From contig JAECYW010000003.1 of assembly GCA_023014335.1 (NCBI GenBank), forward strand, positions 1,736,001 through 1,800,000: a DNA stretch of 64,000 bases, in the 5' to 3' direction. Position numbers and translations under genes: made by a program. Below, piece after piece: positions 1 through 14,014 of this stretch (positions within the stretch are counted from its first letter, which is position 1; every line of letters starts with the position of its first letter). The notes beneath the pieces are model-generated. The model had not been told where the DNA came from. It was given only the letters and a program-made list of their open reading frames with translations, and ran no database searches. The stretch comes from Galerina marginata (taxonomy: Eukaryota > Basidiomycota > Agaricomycetes > Agaricales > Galerinaceae).

Positions 1-188
1 TAGCGCGATTCGTCGGCCTGGGATTCGGGTGCGTCGTTTTCTTCCCTCATCCTCACTTTCCTCTTCAGTGTCCCTATCTCTTTGATTGGTTGTATTTTGG
101 GCCGGGGTGGTTCCAACGATGGCGTCACTAAGGGTACAATTGTGAGTTCAAAGGATTATAGGTAGAGTATCACTGACCGTAGTGCCAT
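1..188 (-). CDS. 5' end of unknown protein gene, cut by window edge
   Basis: A short first exon (188 to 178, ATG GCA CTA CG) is followed by a 50-bp GT..AG intron (177 to 128) and an exon that stays open to the window edge. The join reads MALRDAIVGTTPAQ and then a charged stretch, RDRDTEEESEDEGRKRR. The ATG sits in a good context (aaggATGgc). The gene is divergent from the isoleucyl-tRNA synthetase gene, and the 560 bp between them would hold both promoters. Too little is visible to name a family. The gene model is inferred from splice signals and frame only. Confidence 0.4.
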
Positions 189-747
189 CCTTGTAGGAAG
201 GTCCATCAGAAATTGGTAAAGCTGGACCATCGCGGCTTTTCTCCCAGGCCTTCCCAGGTAAGAAAGTGGAAGAACATGCGAGAAGTTCGGTTCTCCCCCA
301 ATGAAGTGGTATCCAAAGAGAGAGAAAACGAGAAAAAAACATAAATCCAGGAGGGAAGGGAAGGATCGAAAGATTTTTGCCCGTATACCGGAAGTTCAGG
401 TGGCTATGTATGTTCTGGTTCAAGCTTGGACGGAGTCGGACGAACAGAATCCAGACGGAAGACAGATGATGAGCAGACTTCTTAAATCTTTGAAAAAACT
501 TGCTTGTGAGGGATAGGTTACACAACTTGACACGACCACCTTGTATCACAACTTGTATGGTCGGAAGCTACATACTACTCGAGTAAGTACCAGTTGTTAT
601 GCTGCCGAGGTCACGCGAGAGATCGCGAATGCCGCTTTAATATTTTTTCCCACTCTCTGACCAACTCCAGGCACGCGCCTGCGCCTTGCCCTTTGCCCGA
701 TGACTGTGCGTGGCCTTTGGTCATGGAACACATTCCACACGCAATGT

Positions 748-3700
748 ATGCTTCGAGGACAGATCCTATCTCGTTGCTTTTCAGCCAAACCTGCAGTCAA
801 TGATGCGGACAACAAGGCGTACTCGGGGACTCTACTCTTGCCAAAAACACATTTTCCGTTGAGGGCTAACTTGAAGGATACGGAAGACACTTACAGGAAC
901 TTGACATGCGAGTCTTTGTATAGGTGGCAGGTAAGCTGGGGGAATACTCAAACTGATAGATGTGACGCTAATGAAACGCTTTTATAGTGGGCTAACGTCC
1001 AGGGACCAGTTTTCGTTCTGCATGATGGGCCTCCATACGCCAACGGTGATTTGCATATGGGTACGCGATCTTTCCTCGAGCAATGAAACGAGGTTTTCTG
1101 AAATCCCGTAACTCCTCGTAGGCCATGCTTTGAATAAAATCATCAAGGACATCATCAACCGCTTTCACCTTTCTCAAGGCCGTAAAATCCAGTGTGCCAC
1201 AATTTCACGCTCTTTCTTCAAGCCAATACTGAAATGAGGCGTCAGTTACGTTCCAGGGTGGGACTGCCATGGACTGCCGATCGAGAATAAGGCGATGAAA
1301 GAGATGAAGGTGGGTAGTACCTCTTCTTTAGTTTCCCAAGTCAGGTTGGCGAATATATGCAGCGGAGTCCACTCGACACGCCAGCTTCGGTGATTCGAAC
1401 AGGGGCCAAAGCCACAGCACTGCGGGAGATTGACTCTCAGAGGGAACAGTTCCGACCTTTAGCGGTCATGGCGGATTGGCATTCCAAGGACAGGACATAT
1501 CGTACCCTCGGTACGCGAGTTTGTCTCTTTTCGTTCTTCAGTACAATGATTAAATTTTCAATCTTTGCTCTCAGATCGTCAATACGAAATAAGACAGCTT
1601 CGAATCTTTCAAAAGATGGTTGAGAAAGGTCTTCAAGGTTCATCAAACCGTTCTAGCAACTCTGTTTACCAATTTCATCTTACAGGCCAAATATACCGAC
1701 AACATCGACCTGTGCACTACTCTCCGTCTTCACATTCAGCCTTGGCGGAGGCAGAATTGGAATATAAAGATGACCACGTATCCCACTCCGTTTACGTCAC
1801 TTTTGACCTCGACACCAATGCGATTTTCAAGAACAACACTCTGCAGGAATTAATTTTAGCCGAAGCCAAAGTTCAACTGCTGGTGTGGACGACTACACCA
1901 TGGACACTAACAGCTAACATGGTTCGTACGCGTCCCATTTTCATTACCGTATGCCTATTAAACTTTTTAAAGGGTATTGCTGTCCACGAAGAACTTCTAT
2001 ACAGTATAGTTAGGCTCCAAGGTGGAGACAGTGATGCTGGTGTTCTTATCATTGCTCAAGATAGGTTACCTGTTCTTGAGAAATTTCTTGGGCCAGTAGA
2101 GGTACTCGGAATTGTAACAGGCAAGGTTCCCTATCAACGTGCCACATTGTATTACACTGACCTCGTTCCTCAGGAAAGGACCTTGTCGGCCTTTCATACA
2201 AACCCATCTTCCCATCGTCAACCCAATCACTTAACATCATCCACGCACCACATGTGACAGCTCTCTCCGGCACCGGGCTTGTTCACTGCGCACCCGCACA
2301 CGGAGCAGAGGACTACGACGCATTTCGTACTTTGAACCTCCTTCCACCCTCGACTTCGACTACCAGCAATGTCATCTGCCATGTTGATGGAAAGGGTCAA
2401 TTCACATCTGAAGTTGTTGAGGTAGTCGGTGCTCAACATGCGGAGAAGCTCATTGGAAAAGAGGTTCTGGAGGATGGAAATAAGGCCATGGTCATGCTAT
2501 TGAAGGATCTGAACAAGGTATTGAAGATAGAGAGGATCAAGCATCGTTATCCGTATGACTGGAAGACCAATGAGCCCATTATCGTGACGTGAGTTTCAGT
2601 GCCATTATCTATCATTTCCTTTAGTTTTTACTCAATGTCGTTGGACAGCGCCACGTCACAGTGGTTTGCTAATCTCGATCACATCAAGGACGATGCGTTG
2701 AGTGCTCTCAAAGACGTATCGTTCTTCCCAGAAGCTTGTAAGACCGTCAACATTCGTTTTCGTATTTCACGTCGAACCGAGTTTTTGCCAAATAGCCCGA
2801 AACCGCCTCGAAGCCTTCATCCGCTCGCGTTCCGAATGGTGCATCTCTCGTCAACGCGTCTGGGGTGTGCCCATCCCTGCACTCCACCACATCACAACGG
2901 GCCGCGTCGTGCTCGACTCGCCCACCCTGGACTACATCATCAACGCCCTGGAGGACAAAAGCCTCGACTGGTGGGAATCCCCGATCGAACATTTCGTCCC
3001 TCCTTGGCTTGTAGAAGAAGGAAAAACTGCGGAAGAGACATGGGAGAAAGGGCGAGACACGATGGATGTGTGGTTCGATAGCGGAACTTCCTGGTCGATG
3101 TTGGCTGAGATGGGCGTTGGTCGAGATCGTGGCGACGCCGCATCCTCTATTGCTGGGCGGAGATTTGATGCGGATCTATGTTTGGAAGGCTCGGATCAGC
3201 ATCGGGGGTGGTTCCAGAGCCAGCTGTTGACGGCTATTGGGTCGAAACCCTCCGGAGAGGCGCCTGTTAGTCCCTATGCTGCGTTAATCACTCATGGCAT
3301 GGTCCTTGATGAGAAGGGTAAGAAGATGAGCAAGTCGTTGGGGAACATTATCAGCCCTATGACCATTGTGCATGGCTCTGCAGTATGTGTTTTGTGTGTT
3401 TGTTTACTGGCTCTGACGGTCTCGCAGGACAAAAAGCAGCCACAATACGGCGCCGACGTTCTCCGTCTCTGGGCCGCAACAGTTGATTTCTGGAGAGACA
3501 TGTCGATAGGGCCGACAGTCATTGCTCAAGCTGCCGAGTCTCTACGCAAGCTGCGCAATTCTGCAAGATTCTGTCTTGGTAATATGGGAAGTGCAGAGAC
3601 CATGGCCAAATTAGAGAGAGTGCCGAAGGCTGAGATGAACGTCGTAAGCCCGCTTTATCTTTGTCCACTTTTCGGTGAATAACTCGGGATTCGACGCAGC

Positions 3701-4798
3701 TGGATCGATATGTTATGCATGAATTATATACCCTAGAACAGACTGCACTAGATGGTTATAGATCATACAATTTCCCAAAAGGTACGCTAGTAGTTTCTCC
3801 TCTCATCTGTTCGAGAACCTGATCGTTGTGGCGCACCAAAAGTAATTAGCGCTCTTAATAATTTCGCCAACACAACTCTATCATCACTCTACTTCGACGT
3901 TACAAAGGATTGCCTGTATGCCAACAGCATTGAGAGCCAGGAGAGGAGGGCAGTTGTTACCGTTCTAGAGCAGGTGCCCTCTAGCCATCTTCAATGTGTA
4001 GAAATATTCTGACATTCTGATTCATTTGAGATTCTGGGTACTATGACAAAAGTAATGGCGCCAGTTCTTCCTTACCTCGCGGAAGAAATACACGCAACCT
4101 GGAAAGGTGATAATAAATCGGTCTTCATGACTCCGTGGACGCCTTTGGTGAGTTTCACTTGTCTATATCGGAGGCCGAATACTGACCTGTTGCCAGAGCC
4201 AAGAATGGAAGGATCCTCAAGCCTCTGTTGAAATGGCTCAGTTGCTCGGCATCCGCGATACCGTTCTTTCATTGCTAGAGAAAGCTCGACGCGACAAGTG
4301 GGATCTTTATTTTGTGGCGTACTTGATTATTTTCTCACTTGTCACAACAGAAGGATCAAAAGTGCTCTTGAGGCCGAGGTCGAGATTGTATATCCTGACG
4401 GCCTCCAAAACAATGATTTTCTGAACATGCTACATCGCGAAGGTAGGGTGTTTACTTCTACAGAAGCAACCGTGTTAATCGAATTTATAATCAGAAAACT
4501 TCTTAAAGACCTTGTTCATCGTCTCTGATGCATCTGTTAAGGATGAGTCGCACATACAGTCGGATGACGAATGGCGTTACAGCAACCAGCATTCAGGTAA
4601 TTCCTTGCACGCTCCAGGGTTAACCAGTCTAAGCCTTGGTCGACAGTGCTTTCCTCCGGGGACAATCAAGAGTCCTTATCTATCCACGTTCGACCTGCCC
4701 GCTTTCATAAATGCCCACGCTGTTGGACTTTTACTCGCGAGGAGAGCGAGGACCTTTGCGGTCGATGCTCAGACGTTGTCAAAGTTGATTTTTCCTAA
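748..4798 (+). CDS. ISM1: isoleucyl-tRNA synthetase, mitochondrial type
   Basis: This enzyme charges tRNA-Ile with isoleucine; the N-terminus suggests the mitochondrial form. From ATG 748 the protein starts [16 protein letters not shown], a basic, hydroxylated presequence-like stretch. The class I signature HxGH is visible as [15 protein letters not shown] (across the intron at 1061-1121). [12 protein letters not shown] follows near 1250. The editing domain has [15 protein letters not shown] and [19 protein letters not shown]. The second class I signature is KKMSKSLGN near 3325. The C-terminus has CPRCW...CGRC, the zinc-binding tail seen in bacterial and mitochondrial IleRS. About fifteen short introns interrupt it. 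The final exon ends VVKVDFS with TAA at 4796-4798. The family is certain. The start is chosen for the presequence; an ATG at 700 is in frame but adds residues unlike a presequence. The gene converges on the prolyl-tRNA synthetase gene. Confidence 0.93.
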
Positions 4799-5391
4799 AA
4801 TACCATTCATTTTAGTCTGATTTGACTTTGATCATATAATTCAAAGCCTGCAATGTATAATTAAATAATCCATGAGTCGATACAGATTGACGCTGTAAAA
4901 ATTTTCCGTCGAATTTGGAAGCCAGGCGTTGGGATAAAAATTTATTTGTCAAAAATTAGATTTTAGGTAGGACTTCTTTATGGGTGTGGATTCAATATAT
5001 CTATGCACGGATATGACGCCCAGTGAACTAGAAAATATGCAACAACATGTTAAATAGCCCCCCGTGCTCTCCATTAATCATCACAGGTGGTGATATCTTT
5101 TAATTTCTATTCTGATTTACCCCACACTTCACGGCCGTGTGAATGTTCCAAAAGTAGGAATAATATCCAAATTGGGCGTACTAAAGATCCTAACACTCGA
5201 GAGTCGCCCATCCACCTGGTAAGACCTCGAGACCACACATACAGTTCCATTACGCATCCCACTGAGCCGCAAAACAAAGTCATCCACAACCAATAAATCA
5301 ATTAGACGAAAACTTCTTTCTTTCCCGTTCTCTTCTAAAGTAATTACCAACAAATTCAAATTCAACTTCAACAACATTCAAGCCTAAAGAT
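4799..5391. other. convergent intergenic region
   Basis: AT-rich spacer between the stop codons of the isoleucyl- and prolyl-tRNA synthetase genes. It presumably carries both 3' UTRs. No further gene or repeat was seen. Confidence 0.6.
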
Positions 5392-7956
<2,565 letters not shown>

Positions 7957-8115
7957 GTTGTGGGATTGAGAGTATGGGCGGAAGGAAGAAAAATGTTTTG
8001 AAGAGTGTGACTCGACTCGACCTGGTCTTCTGACTCTTATCGATACTATCAGATGGCCACTAAACGCGACCCGAGCAATTCGCGTCAGTCTTCCTGCATG
8101 ACGCGCTGAGAGCAT

Positions 8116-9293
8116 AGAGAGCGAGCCCTAGTCGTGGTTGCGGTCAACGAACACGATCGTCGCTCGGCTAGATAAAAAAATTGTCGTCGACGGACCTATC
8201 AGCGCTCTCGCCGTGATCTTTGACGTGGAATTTCGCTGGCAACAGATCCTGCTTTCTTGCTCTTCAACAAATGCTTTGACTCGAAAGCCTTTCGCTTGTC
8301 TCTAGGTGGACCTGGGCTTCAACGTCTTTATAAACAGCTAAGGGCCGGGATGAAGCAACCTATGGCCATGTCCCATGTTACCATGTATCTCCCCTTGGCG
8401 CCATGGAATCCGACCGCCAACATTATCTCTCGCAACTTCTGGGTGAAAAGACTTACAAAACTTCTGTTCAAGACGTGTACTGCACAAGATCGCGAAGCTC
8501 CCTGCCACACTATGCCACGCATCCAAGCCACCTCCAAGTTCCCAAGACCTTCGACGTTGGTTACGACACCTTCTTTACCTCGACCCAACGATAGATCATG
8601 TGAACGCGTTCACGAAGTCCCGCTCTGTCTGTAGATTCCCCATCGCATTGGGTATTATTAAAAGGTTCTTCACAATACGATATATACGGCGTTGCGGTGC
8701 TCGTCTCACCGTCTCCAGTTATACGGCCCAAGCTGTCTGTCTGCTTTGTCTGGCGTCCTCCGTTTCGACTTTCAACGCGTCACATCTCTCTGTCTCTGGT
8801 ACCATCGATATCCTCTATCCACCCTCTGGTTTCTAGTGTACAGCTGGTGTACAGTTCGGTCGGGATTTGTTATTGGAATGACAATCACCTCTACGAAGAC
8901 CTGAACGCTCTTTCTTCAATCTCAACTCATTTCATTGTAAAACTACCCAAGATGTTGTCTTCTGACTTCGGGAGACGACACGAGTGTTAGTGTTCGAAGG
9001 GCTGAGCAAGAGACCTAACCATAAACGCCGGACTCTTGGTCTGAAGGAATACATATATTATGCAATATAATCGACCATAAGGCGTACCAATACTGAGTAT
9101 CATAATAATAATAAGAAGAATATAATCTTTAAGACTCGGGTAGAGATACAGCTTTGCATGTACTTAGCTCAGGAGACGTTGTCCAACAGTGGGCTGACCT
9201 AGGGTTAGGGCTTTGAACCACGAATGTCGCGATGCCGTTTCAATTACATATGCCTTTCTGGTTCGTACCACCATCACCCAAGGCCGCTCTATC
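8116..9293. other. intergenic, no supported gene
   Basis: Holds the promoter side of the prolyl-tRNA synthetase gene and of the gene at 9294. Several open frames of 60-125 codons occur on the plus strand, for example one beginning MESDRQHYLSQLLGEKTYK at 8403. None joins to a recognisable protein or shows paired splice sites that extend it. Confidence 0.5.
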
Positions 9294-10329
9294 ATGACCT
9301 CTATTTTCCCTGACTTTGACTGGACAATCTCACGTCCTTCTCCCGGTGTGCGTAGGCAGGCCAAACGCGCCGCCATTGGTCAACATCGTCTCATTGAAAC
9401 CAACAAAACTCTAATCCCATTCCGTGCCGATACATGGGCGGATGAGCCCAATGCGGAGCCTATCTTCATAGATCTACCATCTATGAACCATCTGAAGGTC
9501 TTCCTAGCTAAAAAGATGCTCTTGTCTCTGGCTTATTTAACTGTGGACAAATTATGGTTGAAATGGGAAGCCGTCAGCCGGCTTACAAGCTATGTGTTGT
9601 ATTATGACAGGATTCTTAACATGATTTTTGAAGGAAGTGGTGAGATATTGGAGAAGTGGTGGGAGGTGGATGTAACGTTCGATTTCTCCCAGCATTCAAC
9701 TGGCGCCATTGAACGAGAAGATGGACCGCAGGACGAAGAGGTTTATTTACAGGATTGCGTGATCTTCTGGTCACTGCACAAGGTCTACGACATTCCTGAT
9801 CTCACTGTAGTTCCCAATTCCAAGTTGAACAGTATGACAATTGATGCTGGTGATTGGGTCCATGAGGAGGTTGATAGAGAGCTTGGCATTAGCCTTCAAA
9901 GTGAGTTTTAAAAAGTTTATTGAAGTCTTGACAGGAACTTAAACCTTGGTGGGTCAGTCAGACCTGAACCCATGGAGGTGTCTTCAGATGACGAAGATGT
10001 GTTGGCGGCAGGAAAGGCACACACGGAACCCGTGGAAACTCCTTCCGACGACGAAAAAGCGGTGGCAGCGGCACAGGCGCACGAGAGATTTGCGGCGGCG
10101 ACCCTGGTGGAGCGGGGTGAGGAATCTGGGGGTAAATAATCTCAGCCTGGGGTCACCTTTAAATTACTTACATTTTATTTCAGGCAATGTAGGTGTTTTA
10201 AGAAGGATCCTCCCGGTGAGGACAACAAGATCGAAGACAAAAGTACCGACGGCGGCGGCGGCGGCGGCAAACTTTCGCGGTGCCCCTGAGGCAAAGAAAA
10301 ATGATGAGTATATGAACAACGACAGTTAG
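9294..10329 (+). CDS. hypothetical protein with acidic tail
   Basis: Three exons fit one frame: 9294-9900, 9958-10131 and 10184-10329. The introns are of 57 and 52 bp, with donors GTGAGT and GTAAAT and CAG acceptors. The protein, about 308 residues, starts MTSIFPDFDWTISRPSPG. The middle is rich in aromatic and hydrophobic residues (KMLLSLAYLTVDKLWLKWE). An acidic repeat follows (MEVSSDDEDVLAAGKAH, VETPSDDEKAVAAAQAH), and the tail is basic with a run of six or seven alanines encoded by GCG repeats near 10250. No known domain was recognised. The frame is open upstream of 9294 but without another ATG. Function unknown; most likely a lineage-specific fungal protein. Confidence 0.6.
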
Positions 10330-10655
10330 TTCAAACCTGAATCTTCTTTGAATACTCTTTTAATCCACTTCCCTTAGATGCTCTCAGACGTTCCAATCTT
10401 CGCCATCTCGCTTTCCGGGGTTGAAAGTGTTCACCATTGACTCCGGTTTGTTTCCGAACTGCAACGGCTTCCAACTTTTGCTTCATTAAACGCCCATTGG
10501 CGGTGGGCAGGCAGAAGTGATCGATACAATGCAAGACTGAGATGCACTGATATCTTTTGTTCTACCACTTACTCGAATGTTATGTGCTCAGTCAGATACC
10601 ACGGATAGGCGGCAAACAGGACCGAAAAATATGTTCAAATGTTTGCTAGAACATG

Positions 10656-10662
10656 TATAAAA
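10656..10662 (+). promoter_or_regulatory. TATA box (TATAAAA)
   Basis: TATAAAA lies 67 bp upstream of the ATG at 10729, a spacing normal for highly expressed fungal genes such as hydrophobins. Followed by a pyrimidine- and CA-rich leader. Confidence 0.6.
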
Positions 10663-10728
10663 GCCACAATAAATCTTGTCCGATTCCTCACTCGAACAAC
10701 CTCTTCAGTTCAGTAGATCAACTCAAAC

Positions 10729-10869
10729 ATGCAATTCAAAGTTCTCGCTACCCTCACCATTGGCGCCACCCTTGCTGCTGCCACAGAAATACTGGCAAGT
10801 GAGTGCATCACCGACGACCTCCAGTGCTGCCAAACCACAGGCACTTCCACCAGCAGTGCCAGACTCTGA
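10729..10869 (+). pseudogene. hydrophobin-like 5' fragment, truncated
   Basis: The 46-codon frame begins with a signal peptide (MQFKVLATLTIGATLAAA) and then reads ECITDDLQCCQTTGTST before a TGA at 10867-10869. Signal peptide, one Cys, six-residue spacing and a Cys-Cys doublet are the start of a class I hydrophobin, a secreted amphipathic coat protein with eight cysteines. The remaining five cysteines are missing, and nothing downstream in any frame restores the pattern. The promoter with a TATA box looks intact. It is either a decayed hydrophobin or a short secreted peptide; the first is favoured. Downstream, another frame stays nearly open (KYFERPKGGRTETSIVPAYL), so an unrelated piece may have been joined here. 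Confidence 0.5.
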
Positions 10870-11206
10870 CGAGGATCTGAGCATTCCTCGGATTCTGAAG
10901 CACAACCACATACGCTAGAAGTATTTCGAGAGGCCGAAGGGCGGGAGAACCGAAACTTCAATTGTTCCGGCGTACCTCCATCCTACGAAAAAGCCCTCAT
11001 CCCAAGGGGATGGCCACCTCACCACATCAGAAAAAGCAGAGGCGTTGAAAGTGATGTATGATAGCGAGCTTTTACTTCATTGCTTGACGCCCGTATCTAG
11101 CTCTCGTTATTTGATCATTATGCCATCTAATTCGGAGTCTGGAGAAAAATTCCATAGGTATCGACAATGTATAGAATATATCAACTTCTTTTTCCAGCAA
11201 AGTACG

Positions 11207-11278
11207 TCTTTGTTAGTATATCGGTTAGTACACGCGCTTGTCACGCGCGAAAGCTGGGTTCGACTCCCAGACAGAGAG
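11207..11278 (+). tRNA. tRNA-Asp (anticodon GTC)
   Basis: The acceptor stem TCTTTGT pairs with ACAGAGA over 7 bp with one G-T pair. The D stem is GTA/TAC. The anticodon stem CGCGC/GCGCG encloses TTGTCAC with anticodon GTC. The T stem CTGGG/CCCAG encloses TTCGACT. The B box reads GGTTCGACTCC. The discriminator base is G at 11278. A run of eight or more T near 11305 would end RNA polymerase III transcription. No intron. CCA is not encoded, as expected in a eukaryote. Confidence 0.88.
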
Positions 11279-11302
11279 CTTGTTGGGATCACCACTCCGT
11301 AA

Positions 11303-11312
11303 ATTTTTTTTG
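11303..11312 (+). terminator. RNA polymerase III T-tract terminator
   Basis: A T run about 27 bp downstream of the tRNA-Asp gene, on its coding strand. Position and length fit Pol III termination. Confidence 0.55.
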
Positions 11313-11487
11313 AACTCCAAAAATGCACAAAGCCAACAGGTGCTACATAAGAAACCCACATGTAATTTTTTTTTTTGGTTAGAAACTTAGGGACTTGAAG
11401 CAGGCTGTGCGCAGTTCTGGCATCTGGAATTGATCTAGATCTCTTCCTCTAAACAGCTCTAATCGACGGACACAACCAAGGCACAAC

Positions 11488-12667
11488 ATGACTACAGTCC
11501 CAATCCACGGAAACTATCATGGGTGACTAGTTCTTTTCTCATTCACAAGGTGGAGTTGCATCGACACCCTTCCTTTATTTAAATACCAGGTATTACACCA
11601 AACGGCCTTTTGTCTCTGATGAACGACTGGTCGCCCTTCCTCCTGATCTCTTTAGAGATGCTCAAGTGCTAGATATAGGGTGCAATGAAGGCTGGGTAAC
11701 CTGTGAAATCGGTATGGTCTGCTTTTCTACATCACTCCCATGATCGTTTGTCTCAACCTGAATCGCGACAATGGCACACAGCGCAATCTTACGGCGCGCG
11801 TTTTGTCGTTGGCGTTGATATCGACGACAGCTTGATTCAAGGAGCGTGGCGAAGAAGACGCGCCGTTTGGTCGATGCAAGCACCTACCCAGCCCAGAGCA
11901 TCCTCGGAGCCTGATGGAAACCCTTCTGATAACCCAGCGCCGAAGAAGAAAAGAAAATTAGAACATCCAGACGGTACCCAGGCCACCGAACCAACGCCAA
12001 CGCGGCTGATTCAGAACCACTACTTTCCAGCATCATGCGAACACGAATTCGGATCTCTTCCGATCCCTCCATCTTCGAACCGAGGAAAGGACGTCTTCCC
12101 GCACAATATTTCTTTTCGGACTGCAGACTGGACGCAGAAGGAGATACCTGAGGATTCCGGGGGTTACGATGTTGTTGTTGGGTGAGCTTCCTCCTCAGTC
12201 TCCGTATCTGTAGACGACATTTTGACGATGATGAATATGCTTAGATTCTCGATATCAAAGTGGATACATCTTAACCAAGGGGATGATGGACTCAAGGCCT
12301 TTTTTCGACGCGTTTATGATGTTCTGAGGCCAGGTGGAACCTTTGTGCTGGAACCGCAGTCTTGGGAGTCATACGCGAAGGCGAGAAGAGGGAACCAGGT
12401 CCGTCACTTCACCTTAACAGTTGTTGGAATGAAATTGACATCCTTTTTTTTTGAAATAGAAGCTAAAGGAGAACTCCCAAAAGCTGGACATTAGGCCCGC
12501 AGATTTCGAGTCCATCCTGAAAGAGATCGGATTTGGCTCCGTGCGGCATTTTGGTACCGTTGGGGAAGGAGGTATACCTTTGCAACCTGTCGATATTTTC
12601 GATTTTAACATTACACTCTCTTTCCATAGGCTTCAGCCGGCCTGTCGATCTCTATTCCAAACCGTAA
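11488..12667 (+). CDS. Bin3/MePCE-type RNA methyltransferase, copy A
   Basis: Bin3/MePCE enzymes methylate the 5' gamma-phosphate of small RNAs (7SK or U6 in model organisms) with S-adenosylmethionine. Six exons join in frame: 11488-11522, 11590-11711, 11782-12181, 12245-12398, 12460 to near 12570, and the last to 12667. The start reads [18 protein letters not shown], including the family's NYxxYY motif. The SAM-binding motif is [16 protein letters not shown], followed by [12 protein letters not shown] basic insert, PAPKKKRKL, resembles a nuclear localisation signal. Then come [26 protein letters not shown] and [16 protein letters not shown], all typical of the family. All motifs are present, so it should be active. 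It lies in unit A of the tandem duplication, upstream of P450 copy A. Confidence 0.88.
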
Positions 12668-12929
12668 TCGTGCTTCTAACCAAATATACTTGCTCCCTTA
12701 ATTGAGGTGTTCATACATCCTATCCCCGCGCTTTACAGCCGTTTTCAGAACGATAGGCTTCCGTCCTTCCTACTTGCTTATACCGATGTTGACCCTATCT
12801 ACGCATCTGGACGAAAAGACGGGCTTTCTGACGGCGGAAAGCCTTAATTCAGAGGTTCGAACCCTTGCCGCCGCATCAGTTGTCTTTGGGAAGGTGAAGA
12901 AAGCATCGAAACAACATCCGATGTGGCGC

Positions 12930-13250
12930 ACAGCTGAACGTCATGCAAAAGAGAAGGACCTGCGTGAAGGCGAGAAGGGGAACCAGGTCCGTCGCTTCGC
13001 CTCGACATTTGATGGAATGAAATTAATTTATTTCTGAAATATACTTAAAGGCTGAAGGAGAAATACCAAAAGCTGGATAGTAGGTCCGCAGATTTCGGGC
13101 TCATCCTGAGAGAGATCGGATTTGGCTCCGTGCTGCATTTTAGTACCGTAGGGGAAAGTGGTATGTCTTTACAACCTGACGCTATTTAACGTTACACTTT
13201 CTTCCTAATGCTCCAAAAGGCTTCAGCCGGCCTGCCGTTCTAAATATCAA
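12930..13250 (+). pseudogene. partial copy of methyltransferase 3' exons
   Basis: From GGGAACCAGGTCCG near 12977 to CTTCAGCCGGCC near 13230 the sequence repeats the last two introns and exons of copy A just upstream. The correspondence includes the AAAGCTGGA, GAGATCGGATTTGGCTCCGTG and GGGGAAAGTGG stretches. Earlier exons are absent, so it cannot encode the enzyme. Unit B lacks this piece, so it arose in unit A after the large duplication or was lost from B. Confidence 0.7.
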
Positions 13251-13345
13251 TCTGTCGTTGTGTGTTTGACCAAATGGATACTGAGGGTAGTCTAACGGCA
13301 CACTTGATCCTTGATCCTTGCAAGTAAGCTCTACGTTAGCGATTT

Positions 13346-13724
13346 TCACAGGTCATACTCCTTCAATGACAGGTTCCGTAGATCATCTAGCAGATACATC
13401 GCGATCAAATCGACATTTGATAGAAGTTCTATGCAAAACTCCCACTCGTGTGACCTAAGAAATGCGGTATAGGGCTCACGGTTCCAAAGGTTCAAGCTGT
13501 CTTCCGCGGCCTTACTCCTCTCCCAAAAATTAGCACTGCGATGCAACGGTTTCTGAATAACGTAGAACGTTGATTCTTGCCGAGCTACAATGACAGAAGG
13601 GGACGAATCCGGCGTAGTCCAGTGTCCTGACCAAAAGGTTCAAAGCCTCTTGAGGTAACTCCACTACTCTGTACCTGACGGGCTTGCCTCCATCTCTTGC
13701 TATAGAAAACTCCGGGAGGATCAT
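13346..13724 (-). pseudogene. remnant of an unknown minus-strand gene (unit A)
   Basis: Two overlapping minus-strand frames read as one protein broken by a frameshift near 13540. The first ends ARINVLRYSETVASQ; the second starts SANFWERSKAAEDSLNLW and ends LLDDLRNLSLKEYDL. A decayed counterpart with the same GFVLFCHRGSARINVL stretch lies in unit B at 18490-18819. Family not recognised. It was probably already broken or drifting when the segment was duplicated. Confidence 0.35.
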
Positions 13725-14014
13725 TCAGATGCTATGACGCTAGGCTGCCTCCATCCAAGTGTCGATGCACCGGACTCTAGGTGTCTACCGAGACACCCGT
13801 GAACTGATTTCGTGACCTAGGCCTCGCCTACCTCCTGTCTCCACGCTTTAGGCGTGCGATGTGGCGCTCGGCTAAGCGTCATGCAAGAAAAGGACCTATG
13901 TATAGCTGCACTGGGTGCAGCTGACAGAAGTGAATTTAAAGCGAGGATTTCCTTCGAGACTGAAACTCTTCTCCCCAGCTCGACCAATTCATCTGCTCAA
14001 GTCCGAATTTTTTG

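Noticed and set aside
9213..9293. Upstream extension of the hypothetical gene at 9294
   Set aside because: The frame opens with TTG and has no ATG before 9294; TTG starts are not expected in fungal nuclear genes.
10245..10272. GGC/GCG run as a microsatellite feature of its own
   Set aside because: It is explained as the alanine run in the last exon of the gene at 9294-10329.
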